Positions 1-9,490 of a stretch of DNA of 64,000 nt are shown one piece after another. Source of the DNA: JAHFDS01 sp964593795. GTDB taxonomy: Bacteria > Myxococcota_A > Polyangia > JAHFDS01. A model generated the notes under the pieces. That model worked only from the letters and a program-made list of their open reading frames with translations. It was not told the origin of the DNA and made no database searches. The stretch is taken from the NCBI GenBank assembly GCA_964593795.1, contig CAZQJC010000111.1, positions 1 through 64,000 on the forward strand. Reading direction: 5' to 3'. The translations under genes were made by a program, and so were the position numbers. The stretch's first letter is position 1. Each line of letters starts with the position of its first letter.

Positions 1-2
1 GC

Positions 3-731
3 GCAGGCACGCTCGAGGTCGCCTTCGGGGGCGGCGAGCCCCTCGGCTTCCGAGGCTTCGACGCGCTCGTCCGCAGACTTCACGACGAGACCCCGCTCGC
101 CGTGAGCCTGACGACCAACGGCACGCTCCTCGACGAGGCGCGCGCCCGCGCCCTCGCGCCCCACGTCGGACAGATTCGCCTGTCCATATACGATGACGTG
201 CCGTGGCAGGCTCGCGTGTCGACGCTCGCCCGCGCGGGCGCTCGGTTCGGCGTCAACTGGCTCGTCCTGCCCGAGCGCCTGGCCGCGCTCGAGGCGACCG
301 TGCTGCGCCTCGCGGCGCTCGGATGCACCGACGTCCTGCTCCTCTCGTACAACGGCCGCGACCGCGCATCGCACCTCTCGGGCGCCGAGGCCGAAGAGCT
401 CGCCGCGCGCGTCCGCGCCCTGGCGGCCGCGCTCGCGGGCCGCGTCCAGCTCAAGCTCTCCGTCTGCTGGGGCGCGCGCCTCGAGGCCGTGCCGCAGCTC
501 CTCGACGGCCGCGACTGCGGCGCCGGCCGCGACTTCATCGTGCTCACGAGCGATCGCGCCCTGCAGCCCTGCAGCTTCCATGACCTCGCGATCCCCGTCG
601 CGTGCGCCGCCGACGTGCTGTCGGCGTGGCATGCCGGCGCGCCCGACCTCGCGCGCCCCGCCCCGATCGCCGGATGTGCCCGCCTGGGCGACTTCGGGCT
701 CGGCACGACCCACCTGCCCGTGGTGAGCTGA
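3..731 (+). CDS. Radical SAM protein, 3' part (5' end outside window)
   Basis: The reading frame is open from the window edge to TGA at 729-731, so the N-terminus, including the expected CX3CX2C iron-sulfur motif, is missing. Near the edge the protein reads FGGGEPLG, the GGEP motif that contacts SAM in radical SAM enzymes, followed by a typical SLTTNGTLL strand. The C-terminal part has DCGAGRD, then PCSF about 20 residues later, and a final GCARLG. This Cys pattern resembles SPASM or twitch auxiliary cluster domains of MoaA/PqqE-like enzymes. The substrate cannot be told. The next gene starts 3 bp downstream, so the two are probably one operon and may act together. The family is clear; the subfamily is inference. 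Confidence 0.75.
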   Translation, partial: AGTLEVAFGGGEPLGFRGFDALVRRLHDETPLAVSLTTNGTLLDEARARALAPHVGQIRLSIYDDVPWQARVSTLARAGARFGVNWLVLPERLAALEATVLRLAALGCTDVLLLSYNGRDRASHLSGAEAEELAARVRALAAALAGRVQLKLSVCWGARLEAVPQLLDGRDCGAGRDFIVLTSDRALQPCSFHDLAIPVACAADVLSAWHAGAPDLARPAPIAGCARLGDFGLGTTHLPVVS

Positions 732-734
732 CGC

Positions 735-1430
735 ATGCGCATCCGCATCTGGAGCGCCTTCGCGAGCAACAACAGCGGCAGCTACACGCTCGTCGGACGC
801 TTCGACTCGATCGAGCTGGCGCGCGAGGTCGCCGACGTCCTGCGTCCCGTCCTGGAGGCCGAGTCCCGCTACCGCGAAGCCCACGACGGCGGGCCCGACA
901 GCCCGCTGTCCCGCTTCGTCTCGGAGCAGGGCTTGCCTGTCCGCGTCGGCGACGACGACTGGCCCCACGCCGGCGGTACCGAGGCCCCGGGCATCCTCGT
1001 GGTGAACCACCAGGTGCTCTTGCATCACCCGTACACGGTGACGCTGCCCCGAGTGCTGGGTCAGTTCCTCGTGGCCCGCGGCGGCCAGATCGAGGCGACG
1101 CTCGATCATGCCCATCACCACGTGGTGGTGGCGATGCAAGCGTGGTGGGACCGGGACGAGGAGACCCGCCGTCGCCTCACGGAGCTCCACACCGCCACTC
1201 GCGCAGACCTCGCGCCGCTCCTCGCCACGCACGCCGATCCCCAGGTGCCCCCCGTCATCCGCGACGACGAGTGCGAGAGCCTCCTTGTCGCCGCTGTCTT
1301 CAGGGATCTCGTGGCGGGCGTGGACGCCGTGCGCGCGGCCGTCGAGCGCCACGAGGGCCACGTCCACCTGCGGGTCCACGAGGCCCTCGGCCGGGGCGAT
1401 CCGCTGGCCTCCCTCCGCCCCACGCCGTGA
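735..1430 (+). CDS. Hypothetical protein paired with radical SAM gene
   Basis: This is a 231-residue protein that I do not recognise. It starts with ATG 3 bp after the radical SAM stop codon. It is soluble-looking, with no signal peptide or membrane segment. The N-terminus (WSAFASNNSGSYTLVGRF) is followed by a helical region that is conspicuously rich in His (LDHAHHHVVVAMQAW, near residues 124-138) and further charged helices. The tight spacing suggests it is made with the radical SAM enzyme and could be its partner or substrate-binding subunit, but nothing in the sequence proves this. It ends 3 bp before the stop codon of the convergent acyl-CoA dehydrogenase gene. Confidence 0.6.
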   Translation: MRIRIWSAFASNNSGSYTLVGRFDSIELAREVADVLRPVLEAESRYREAHDGGPDSPLSRFVSEQGLPVRVGDDDWPHAGGTEAPGILVVNHQVLLHHPYTVTLPRVLGQFLVARGGQIEATLDHAHHHVVVAMQAWWDRDEETRRRLTELHTATRADLAPLLATHADPQVPPVIRDDECESLLVAAVFRDLVAGVDAVRAAVERHEGHVHLRVHEALGRGDPLASLRPTP

Positions 1431-1433
1431 CGG

Positions 1434-2657
1434 TCAGACCGGGTTCACCCCCGTGAGCTCCCTGGCGATGATGCGCCGCTGGATCTGCCCGGTGCCCTCG
1501 AAGATGTCGTAGATCTTCGCGTCCCGGTACCACTTCTCGACCGGGTGTCCGGGCTGCATGGCCTCCTCGCCGAGGAGCTGCAGGACGCGCGTCGTGACGT
1601 CCATCGCGGTGCGCGCGGCGTGCGCCTTCGCGATCGACGCCCACTTCACGTTCTCCATCTTCTGGTCGGCCATCCACGACGACCGCCACGCCAGCAGCCG
1701 CGACGCCTGGATCTCCATCTCCATCTCGGCGAGCGCGAACCCGATGTGCTGGTGGCCTGCGAGCGGCGTGCCCGCGTACGTCCCACCCTGCACGCGCTCG
1801 AGCAGGTACTCGAACGCCGCGCGCGCGATGCCGACCGCCTGCGCCGCCACGATCGGCCGCGTCGCGTCCAGCATCTTCTTGGTCCCCGAGAGCCCCTCCT
1901 TGGCGCCCTCGTCGCCGCCGAGCAGCCATTCGCGCGGCACGCGACACTCCTCGAAGTGCACCTGCGCCGTCTCGGAGGCGCGGATCCCGAGCTTGACCTC
2001 CTTGCGCCCGGGCACGAGCCCCGGCGTCCCGCGCGGCACGACGAAGCCGCGCACGCCCGCACGCCCGAGGGCCGGATCGGTCTGCGCCCAGACGACGTAG
2101 ACGCTCGCCGACTGCCCGTTCGTGATCCACTGCTTCATGCCGTTGATCACGTAGTGGTCGCCGTCCTTGCGCGCGTTCGTCGACAAGGACGAGATGTCGC
2201 TGCCGGTCGAGGGCTCGCTGAGGGCCATCGCCGCGACCTTCACGCGGCCCTTGTCGTCCACGCCCTTGAGGCACTCCATGAACAGCTTCTTCTGCTCGGG
2301 CGTGCCCATGCGCGAGACCGGCGCGGCCGCCAGGCCCGAGCCGCCGAGCGCGAGCGTGATGCCCGCGCAGCCCCACGCGAGCTCCTCCGCGCCCACGCAC
2401 GCGACCTGGCTCTTGAGGCTCGGCCGGGGCTTTCCGTCCTTGCCCGCGCCGCCGCCGTCCATCGCCTTCATCGCGTCGGGGGTCTCGACGAGCGACGTCT
2501 GCGACATGCCGAGCATCTGGGCCTGCTTCATGAGCTCCCAGGGCATCGACTCCTCGGCGTCGTGCTTGGCCGCGATCGGGCGGACCGCGCTCTTCGCGAA
2601 GGCGCCGAGCATCTGCCGGACGCCCTGGAGCATCGGGTTTCCCTCGAGGATGTCCAT
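1434..2657 (-). CDS. Acyl-CoA dehydrogenase (catalytically complete)
   Basis: This 407-residue flavoenzyme of the acyl-CoA dehydrogenase family would oxidise an acyl-CoA to the enoyl-CoA and pass electrons to ETF. Family signatures are AMALSEPSTGSD, NGMKQWITNG and the C-terminal RDAKIYDIFEGTGQIQRR, in which Glu387 occupies the usual catalytic-base position. The N-terminal half holds a Gly/Lys-rich stretch (GGGAGKDGKPRPSLK) that looks like an inserted loop. Its ATG overlaps the stop codon of the upstream acyl-CoA dehydrogenase gene (TGATG), so the two are translationally coupled and could form a heteromeric enzyme. The acyl substrate is not evident. Confidence 0.9.
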   Translation of the reverse strand: MDILEGNPMLQGVRQMLGAFAKSAVRPIAAKHDAEESMPWELMKQAQMLGMSQTSLVETPDAMKAMDGGGAGKDGKPRPSLKSQVACVGAEELAWGCAGITLALGGSGLAAAPVSRMGTPEQKKLFMECLKGVDDKGRVKVAAMALSEPSTGSDISSLSTNARKDGDHYVINGMKQWITNGQSASVYVVWAQTDPALGRAGVRGFVVPRGTPGLVPGRKEVKLGIRASETAQVHFEECRVPREWLLGGDEGAKEGLSGTKKMLDATRPIVAAQAVGIARAAFEYLLERVQGGTYAGTPLAGHQHIGFALAEMEMEIQASRLLAWRSSWMADQKMENVKWASIAKAHAARTAMDVTTRVLQLLGEEAMQPGHPVEKWYRDAKIYDIFEGTGQIQRRIIARELTGVNPV

Positions 2658-3778
2658 CACGCCACCTCCGCCTTCGGGACGTTCTGCCCGGTCCTGACGA
2701 GGACGCGCTCGAAGGCCTCGTCGCCGGTCACCGCATCGAACGCACGCGCGTCTCGCATCAGCTTCTCCACCGGGAAGTCGTTGACGAACCCGTAGCCGCC
2801 GTGGACCTGCACGGCGTCCACCGTGACGCGAGACAGCGCCTCGGTGGTGAAGTCGCGCGCCCGCGACACCGCGTCGCAGGCCGCGTCCCTCGCGGCGTCG
2901 CCCTCGCCCGCGCGGTCGAGCAGCAAAGCCGCGCGGAGCACCATCATGCGCGCCGCGGTCATGAGCGTCTCGCCGCGATCGAGCATGCGCGCGAGCGACT
3001 CGAAGCGGCCGATGGGCCTTCCGAACTGCACGCGGTCGTTCGCGTAGGCCGCGGCATGGACGAGCGCCGCGTCCCCCGCCCCCACCGCGCGCGCAGCGAG
3101 CGACAGCCGGATCCCGGCGAGCACCTCGCGCACCGCGGCATCCCCTCGCGCGAGCACGCGCTCCGCCGGCACGCGCACGTCGGACAGCGTCGCGCTCGCC
3201 CAGGCCGCGGCGCGCCACGCCGACGGAACGATGGGGATCCGCTGCACCGACTCCCCATCGAGCAGCATCACCGCCGACGCCGGCGCTTGCACGAGGAGCA
3301 GCAGGTGGCTCGCGCCGTCAAGGCCCGGCACCGCAGGCAACGCGCCCGAGACCACGAAGGCGTCTCCCGAGGGCTGCACCGACAGGCGCCGCGCGCCGTC
3401 GCTCGCGCTCGCCGCGCGTCCGCCCGCGGCGATCGCCTCCAGCACCGCGCGCGCGCCACCCTGGCCATGCCTGCCCACCGCGAGCGCCACGTCGACGGGC
3501 GCCTCGAGCAGCGCCGCCAGCGCCGGGCAGCCCCGGCCGAGCTCGAAGCCGCGCAGCGCTCGCGCGAGGTGCGAATACGCGCCCTCGCAGAGGCCGCCGG
3601 CCTCGGCGGGCACCGCGTCGGGCCCCACGCCGAGCTGCTCGCGCGCCGCGCGCTCGAACCCCGCGGGAGGCGCACCGGCGCGGTCCGCGTCGGCCGCCAC
3701 CTTCCGCATCTCCACGTCGGCGAATCGCCGGAACGTCGCGACCACGAGCTGCTCTTCGTCCGACAGGCGCAGATCCAT
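2657..3778 (-). CDS. Acyl-CoA dehydrogenase-like protein lacking catalytic Glu
   Basis: This 373-residue protein has the acyl-CoA dehydrogenase layout: an N-terminal LSDEEQLVVATFRRFA helix, a middle beta domain and a C-terminal helical domain with VQFGRPIGRFES and VQVHGGYGFVNDFPVEK. After RDAR, where most family members have an I-Y-E-G-T motif, it reads AFDAVTGDEAF, so the position of the catalytic Glu is Thr351. Either the base is supplied from another helix, as in the isovaleryl-CoA type, or this is a non-catalytic partner of the enzyme encoded immediately downstream. The genes overlap by one base (TGATG). It is the first gene of the pair; the upstream region faces the tRNA terminator. Confidence 0.8.
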   Translation of the reverse strand: MDLRLSDEEQLVVATFRRFADVEMRKVAADADRAGAPPAGFERAAREQLGVGPDAVPAEAGGLCEGAYSHLARALRGFELGRGCPALAALLEAPVDVALAVGRHGQGGARAVLEAIAAGGRAASASDGARRLSVQPSGDAFVVSGALPAVPGLDGASHLLLLVQAPASAVMLLDGESVQRIPIVPSAWRAAAWASATLSDVRVPAERVLARGDAAVREVLAGIRLSLAARAVGAGDAALVHAAAYANDRVQFGRPIGRFESLARMLDRGETLMTAARMMVLRAALLLDRAGEGDAARDAACDAVSRARDFTTEALSRVTVDAVQVHGGYGFVNDFPVEKLMRDARAFDAVTGDEAFERVLVRTGQNVPKAEVA

Positions 3779-3871
3779 AGGTGCGCGAGCGTACCGTGGA
3801 AGATGCGTCGCGTGTGAACCTTCGGTGTACGAAGGATTTCGGTCGGGCGCGCCCCGGGGAAGATCCGGCGC

Positions 3872-3909
3872 AAAAAAAAACCCGGCATGGCGACGAGCGC
3901 AATGCCGGG
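3872..3909 (-). terminator. Rho-independent terminator of tRNA-Leu gene
   Basis: On the minus strand an 8-bp stem CCCGGCAT/ATGCCGGG (3881-3888 and 3902-3909) with a 13-base loop is followed at once by nine T residues (3880-3872). It begins 9 bp beyond the tRNA 3' end and reads in the same direction. This is a textbook intrinsic terminator. Confidence 0.9.
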
Positions 3910-3917
3910 AGAAGCCG

Positions 3918-4000
3918 TGCGAGGGGGGGGACTCGAACCCCCATGGCTGTTAACCGCTAGCACCTCAAGCTAGTGCGTCTGCCAGTTCCGCCACCCTCGC
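3918..4000 (-). tRNA. tRNA-Leu, anticodon GAG
   Basis: On the minus strand the sequence folds into a cloverleaf. The acceptor stem is GCGAGGG/CCCTCGC with discriminator A. The anticodon arm is CTAGC-TTGAGGT-GCTAG, giving anticodon GAG, which reads CTC and CTT leucine codons. A long variable arm lies at AGCGGTTAACAGCCAT and the T-loop is GGTTCGAGTCC. The long variable arm is expected for a class II leucine tRNA. The 3' CCA is not encoded (the genome has CGG), so it must be added after transcription. CTC is heavily used in the surrounding genes, which fits. Confidence 0.95.
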
Positions 4001-4016
4001 TTGCTTGGGAGCGCAT

Positions 4017-4045
4017 GAATTAGCCCAGCCCCGTTTCGAGGTCAA
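4017..4045 (-). promoter_or_regulatory. Probable sigma-70-type promoter of tRNA-Leu
   Basis: On the minus strand TTGACC (4045-4040, five of six -35 consensus bases) lies 17 bp upstream of TAATTC (4022-4017). The -10 match is weak, but the spacing is ideal and the predicted start lies about 10 bp before the mature tRNA 5' end. Confidence 0.5.
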
Positions 4046-4100
4046 GACCCCAACTTGCGGGTCCCGTCGAAACCTCCTCCGCACCTGACCAGGCACAAAG

Positions 4101-4142
4101 AAAAAGCTCCGCACGATCCGGGCGACCGGACCGTGCGGAGCT
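4101..4142 (-). terminator. Rho-independent terminator of small lipoprotein gene
   Basis: On the minus strand a long stem is formed by AGCTCCGCAC (4142-4133) and GTGCGGAGCT (4114-4105), extended inward by GGTCCGG and CCGGATC, and followed by T residues (4105-4101). It lies 45 bp past the lipoprotein stop codon in the same direction. This is a strong intrinsic terminator. Confidence 0.9.
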
Positions 4143-4186
4143 GGCATTCTCAGTGTTCGCGACCGCCCGGAGACGGCCGCGGCGGA

Positions 4187-4732
4187 TCAGCCGCCGATCG
4201 ATCCGGTGGTCGTAGCGCTACCGGCCATATTCCCGTTGACCGTCACCGTGCAGGTCGTTCCCATGCAGCTCACGTCGACCGTGCCGACCATCGTCGAGGC
4301 CGACTTGTCCGAGCCGAAGGTCAGCGTGCCCGAGCCGGTCTGCTCATCCAGGGCCGCGACGCACGGCTCGATGGTGACCATGTCGCCGTTCGCCAGCATG
4401 CCCGGGCAGTTGGCCGCTGGCGTGCAGGCGATGGTGAAGATGCAGGAGCCATAGCGCACCATCGCGGTCGCCGTCTTGCCACCGGAAACGATCGTCGCCG
4501 CAGACGACGACGTGAAGGTCACGTCCGTCGAGGCGGTGGTCTTGAAGCCCTTGACGCCGCCCGCGAAGGTGAACTTCTTGCCCGCGAGGGCCGTCGTCGT
4601 CGCTGCACCGACCTTGACCGTGAGCGACGTGGGCCCAGCGGGGGTCGTCGTCTCGTCATCGCAGCCAACGGCGCCGAAGGCGAGGGCCGCAGCGAAGACA
4701 CCATACTTAAACGAATCGAGAATGCGCACCAT
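4187..4732 (-). CDS. Small exported lipoprotein, Thr-rich
   Basis: This is a 181-residue protein of unknown function. The N-terminus has a basic start, a hydrophobic stretch and the lipobox AVGC, so it should be lipid-anchored after export. The mature part is rich in Thr, Ser and Gly, predicted to be beta-stranded, and has five Cys residues (GSCIF, IACTP, ANCPG, VSCMGTTC) that may form disulfides. A purine-rich ribosome binding site (GAGGGGGA) precedes the ATG. The gene is monocistronic, with its own promoter candidate upstream and a strong terminator downstream. It has fewer charged residues and more Thr codons than its neighbours. Confidence 0.75.
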   Translation of the reverse strand: MVRILDSFKYGVFAAALAFGAVGCDDETTTPAGPTSLTVKVGAATTTALAGKKFTFAGGVKGFKTTASTDVTFTSSSAATIVSGGKTATAMVRYGSCIFTIACTPAANCPGMLANGDMVTIEPCVAALDEQTGSGTLTFGSDKSASTMVGTVDVSCMGTTCTVTVNGNMAGSATTTGSIGG

Positions 4733-5040
4733 TTGGTTCCCCCTCAGTCACTTGGTTGGTAAGGCTAAGTCTCTCTAACCTTCAGAACTGTCTAAATCAA
4801 ACTGTGTTTCGGTCGTGTTTCTCGACCGTCGGATCTTGGCAATCTACGTCACAGCCCCGTCTACCCCACCCACTCGGCACCTTCGGAGCGATCAGTATAT
4901 TTACTTCGATTCGAGTTGCAACCCTTTCCTTCGTCCGGGTGCGTCAAGCGTGAATCGGACCTGAGTTCCTCGCGATCTTCCGGCGTTTCGTGGTGCCGCA
5001 GCCTCACGGCCGCGGTGGGCGCTCGGGTACCCTACCGGCA
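4733..5040. other. AT-richer intergenic region between divergent genes
   Basis: This stretch of about 300 bases has no gene. It is clearly richer in A and T than its surroundings and separates the divergently transcribed lipoprotein and membrane acyltransferase-like genes, so it should hold promoters for both. I see one promoter candidate on the minus strand (4772-4800) and a small inverted repeat, CGGTCG-n7-CGACCG (4810-4828), just upstream of its -35 that could be an operator. No clear promoter is visible for the plus-strand gene. Confidence 0.5.
4772..4800 (-). promoter_or_regulatory. Candidate promoter of the small lipoprotein gene
   Basis: On the minus strand TTGATT (4800-4795) is spaced 17 bp from TAGAGA (4777-4772), about 40 bp before the ATG. 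Each hexamer matches consensus only partly. The inverted repeat at 4810-4828 lies immediately upstream. Confidence 0.35.
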
Positions 5041-6207
5041 GTGAACCGTGCGCGCGGTCTCGATCTGCTCCGTGGGCTGGCCGTGCTCGCCATGATCCTC
5101 GTCCACAGCGGCAAGGCGTTCCTCGACGACGAGCGGTACTTCGGCCTCGGCTGGTGGATCTACGTGCCCGAGCCGGTGATCCCGGCGACGTTCCTCGCGC
5201 TGTCGGGCTACGCGGTGACGCTCGCGAACGCGCGCGGCCTGCTGTCGTTCCGGGCGTCCGGCCGCCGGGCCCTCGAGCTGTGGGCCATCGCGGCGGGGCT
5301 CTTCCTGGTCGGCTACGGGGTGCGCCTTCCGGACCTCGTCCTCTGCCCCGGGATCCTCGCGATGATCGGCTTCTCGTCGCTGGTGGTGCTCGCGTGCGTG
5401 CGGACGAAAAGTCCCATCGCGGCGCTCGCCGTCGTGCTCGGCGCGCACCTCGTGCTCTACACGACCCTCGACCGGCTCGAGGTGCACGTGCTCGCGTACA
5501 ACTGGGGCAACGAGTCCCTGGGGCAGAACCTCGCCTACGCGCTCGTCGGTGCCATCGTCGGGCAGCTCCACGTGCGCCGCGCGTCGGCGCCCGCGTGGCG
5601 CCCGGTGGACTTCGTGGCCTTCGTGCCCATCGTCTGCGCGATGGGCTACGTCGTGTGGTCGATGCCCGCCGAGGGGCCGCCCGCGACCAGCAAGAACGAT
5701 CCGCTGACGGACACGGTGTGGAACTCGCTCTTCTACGGGGCGCCAGGCCGGGGGTGGCTCGTCCGCAAGATGGAGGGACGGCACCTCGGCCACCAGATCG
5801 AGCAGCTCATGGGGCACCAGGTGCCTCGCTACGTGCTGCGCTTCTGGGTGTCGCGACCGCCGCTCGTGGCCGTCCTGTGCGGCCTCGTGGCGATCGCGAT
5901 GGGCCTGCGGCCGCTCTGGGATCGCGTGATGGCCCGAGCCGGAGACGCTCTCCGGCCGATCGAGGTGCTCGGCAAGCACGCGCTCTTCGTGTACGCGGCG
6001 CACCTCGTCCTCATCGGACCGCTCATGATCGTCCTCGGCGCCAGGCACATGGCGCCGGCGGCGACGATCGCCTGGTTCGCGGGGCTGGCGGCCGCGATGA
6101 TCGCGCTGGCATACGCGCTCGAGCGGCGGAACACGCGCAAGGCGTCCGCAAGCGCGACGGTGCCCGCTTCGGCGCCCGCCGCGCAGAAGGCACGGCGCAG
6201 GCGCTGA
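5041..6207 (+). CDS. Multi-pass membrane protein, HGSNAT/DUF1624-like acyltransferase
   Basis: This 388-residue integral membrane protein begins RARGLDLLRGLAVLAMILVH, the signature of the DUF1624/heparan-glucosaminide N-acetyltransferase-like group of membrane acyltransferases. The motif's His lies at the end of the first membrane helix. About ten hydrophobic segments follow, such as FLALSGYAVTLA and LFVYAAHLVLIGPLMIV. The C-terminus is a basic, Ala-rich cytoplasmic tail. I chose GTG at 5041 because it puts the conserved motif at the N-terminus; an earlier GTG at 4990 would add 17 unconserved residues. The acyl donor and acceptor are unknown. The gene ends in the first copy of a dispersed repeat. 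Confidence 0.65.
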   Translation: MNRARGLDLLRGLAVLAMILVHSGKAFLDDERYFGLGWWIYVPEPVIPATFLALSGYAVTLANARGLLSFRASGRRALELWAIAAGLFLVGYGVRLPDLVLCPGILAMIGFSSLVVLACVRTKSPIAALAVVLGAHLVLYTTLDRLEVHVLAYNWGNESLGQNLAYALVGAIVGQLHVRRASAPAWRPVDFVAFVPIVCAMGYVVWSMPAEGPPATSKNDPLTDTVWNSLFYGAPGRGWLVRKMEGRHLGHQIEQLMGHQVPRYVLRFWVSRPPLVAVLCGLVAIAMGLRPLWDRVMARAGDALRPIEVLGKHALFVYAAHLVLIGPLMIVLGARHMAPAATIAWFAGLAAAMIALAYALERRNTRKASASATVPASAPAAQKARRRR

Positions 6208-6227
6208 GGATCTTGTCGATCGCTGCG

Positions 6228-6461
6228 GCGAGCTCAGCGAGCCGCAAGGGCGTAGCGAAGCGCTCGCCATCCGACGAGGCGAGCGCAGCGAGCCGCAAGG
6301 GCGCAGCGAAGCGCTCGCCATCCGACGAGGCGAGCGCAGCGAGCCGCAAGGGCGTAGCGAGCGTAGCGAGCGAAGACGCAGGGAGGGGGGCCCGGATGGG
6401 CTTTGCCCATCCGAGGGAGGGGCAGCGCGCCCCTCCTGGTGGGCGCCCTCGAGGCGCCCAC
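6228..6461 (+). repeat. Dispersed three-hairpin element, copy 1, with 51-bp tandem head
   Basis: The element lies between the convergent acyltransferase-like gene and ahcY. The head is a 51-bp unit starting at 6228, 6279 and 6330, the third unit diverging into a G-rich core (6370-6392). Three hairpins follow. A is CGGATGGGC/GCCCATCCG (6393-6401, 6405-6413) with a TTT loop. B is GGAGGGGC/GCCCCTCC (6416-6423, 6429-6436). C is GTGGGCGCC/GGCGCCCAC (6439-6447, 6453-6461). Copies 2 and 3 (50750-50886; 59510-59640, reverse) keep the order and the pairing, with different bases in stems A and C. It is probably an RNA structure at transcript ends acting as a terminator or stabiliser. There is no T tract. 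Confidence 0.85.
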
Positions 6462-6468
6462 ACGCAAC

Positions 6469-7980
<1,512 letters not shown>

Positions 7981-8009
7981 GGGGGCTCCTTGATGCGGGG
8001 AAAGGCAGA

Positions 8010-8038
8010 CATATACCCGTGATGCAGGCGCATCGCAA
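8010..8038 (-). promoter_or_regulatory. Candidate promoter of ahcY
   Basis: On the minus strand TTGCGA (8038-8033) and TATATG (8015-8010) are separated by exactly 17 bp, each matching four of six consensus bases. The -10 ends about 30 bp before the ahcY ATG. The divergent kinase gene begins about 100 bp away on the other side. Confidence 0.4.
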
Positions 8039-8136
8039 CGCCTCGCGCTATGCTCTGCGAGATCCGGGGCCCGGCCCCGGGGCTCGTCGATCATGGTGCC
8101 CGCAAGCTCGTCCGCGCGACCGATGGTGGCCTGACA

Positions 8137-9477
8137 ATGTCGACGGCGCCGCCGGCAGACTCGTTCATCGGTGAGGTGCTCGCCGGGCGCTACAAGATCA
8201 CCCGCAAGATCGGCGAGGGCGGCATGGGCGCCGTCTACGAGGCCGAGCACCAGCTCATCGGCAAGCGGGTGGCCGTCAAGGTGCTGCTCGACAAGTTCGC
8301 CGGAGACAAGGACGTCGTCGCGCGCCTGCAGCACGAGGCGCGCATCGCGTCGAGCATCGGCCACCCCTCGATCGTCGATGTGACCGACTTCGGCAAGACG
8401 CCGGACGGCCGCAGCTACGCGATCATGGAGTACCTCGAGGGCGAGGCGCTCGCGTCGCTGATCGCGCGGGAGGCGCCGCTGCCGCCGGAGCGCGTGCTGC
8501 CGATCGTCAAGCAGATCGCGAACGCCCTCGGCGCGGCGCACCGAAAGGGCATCGTCCACCGCGACGTCAAGCCGGAGAACGTCTTCCTCGTGCGCGACGG
8601 CCAGGGGCCAGAGCGCGTCAAGGTCGTGGACTTCGGCATCTCGAAGCTGGTCAAGAGCGGAGACCCCGCGCAGCAGCGCCTCACGCAGACGGGCATCGTG
8701 CTCGGGACGCCGCTCTACATGTCCCCGGAGCAAGCCCGAGGAGAGGAGCAGCTCGACCACCGCGTCGACGTGTACGCGCTCGGCGTCATCCTGTACGAGG
8801 CGCTCACGGGCGAAGTGCCGTTCCGGGGCTCCAACTACCTCGGCGTGATCTCGCAGGTGCTGACGCTGGAGCCCGTGCCGCCCCGCGTCCTGCGGCCCGA
8901 GCTCTCGATCACCGAGGCGCTCGAGCGCGTGGTCATGCGCACGCTGGCGAAGGACCGCGACGTCCGCTACCAGACGATGGCGGAGCTCGAGCACGACATC
9001 GACCGGCTGGCCGCGGGGGACCAGAACGTGGGCCTCATGCCGAGCGGCGTTCCGGTCCTCGAGGCGGCCGCGGCGGAGGCGGCGCGCGAGGCGGCCTCCT
9101 CGAGGCGCGTGCGCGTGGCGGCGCTCGTGGGCCTCCTCCTCGCGGGGGCGGGGCTCGCGGCGATGGGCGCCGGGCGCGATCACGTCGAGGCGCCGCCGGA
9201 CGCTGCGCCGCGCGTGGAGCTGCCCGATGCGCCGCGCGCGGTGGCGGCCGCCGCGCCGGATGCGCGACCGACGGCGGACGCCGCGCGATCGGACGCCGCG
9301 CGGGACCACAAGGACGATCGGCGACGGGAGCGCCTCCGGGAGCGCGCGGAGGCGGGCGAGCGAGCGCCCCGGCTCGACGCGGCGACGCGCCCCGAGGCCG
9401 ACGACGAGAACGCGCCCAATCCGTTCCGCAGGAAGAAGGGCGTGCCCCCCGCGCCGGACGCCGCCCCGGCGCCCTGA
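8137..9477 (+). CDS. Membrane-anchored Ser/Thr protein kinase
   Basis: This 446-residue kinase has its catalytic domain at about residues 19-290: glycine loop GEGGMGAVYEA, ATP-binding Lys48, catalytic loop HRDVKPEN with Asp143, DFG Asp165, and the GTPLYMSPEQA activation segment. All catalytic residues are present, so it should be active. A single membrane segment lies near residues 326-345 (VAALVGLLLAGAGLAAMG). It is followed by a low-complexity tail of alternating Asp, Arg, Ala and Pro that would lie outside the membrane. No recognisable sensor domain is present. An upstream start at 8050 is possible, but the ATG at 8137 gives the normal kinase N-terminus. The target is unknown. Confidence 0.92.
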   Translation: MSTAPPADSFIGEVLAGRYKITRKIGEGGMGAVYEAEHQLIGKRVAVKVLLDKFAGDKDVVARLQHEARIASSIGHPSIVDVTDFGKTPDGRSYAIMEYLEGEALASLIAREAPLPPERVLPIVKQIANALGAAHRKGIVHRDVKPENVFLVRDGQGPERVKVVDFGISKLVKSGDPAQQRLTQTGIVLGTPLYMSPEQARGEEQLDHRVDVYALGVILYEALTGEVPFRGSNYLGVISQVLTLEPVPPRVLRPELSITEALERVVMRTLAKDRDVRYQTMAELEHDIDRLAAGDQNVGLMPSGVPVLEAAAAEAAREAASSRRVRVAALVGLLLAGAGLAAMGAGRDHVEAPPDAAPRVELPDAPRAVAAAAPDARPTADAARSDAARDHKDDRRRERLRERAEAGERAPRLDAATRPEADDENAPNPFRRKKGVPPAPDAAPAP

Positions 9478-9490
9478 TCCTGCAACCCGG

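Noticed and set aside
6228..6380. CRISPR array
   Set aside because: The 51-bp units are contiguous with no unique spacers, and no cas genes are nearby.
7981..8136. SAH riboswitch upstream of ahcY
   Set aside because: The leader is only about 30 bases beyond the candidate promoter and lacks the conserved riboswitch core and pairing that I would expect.
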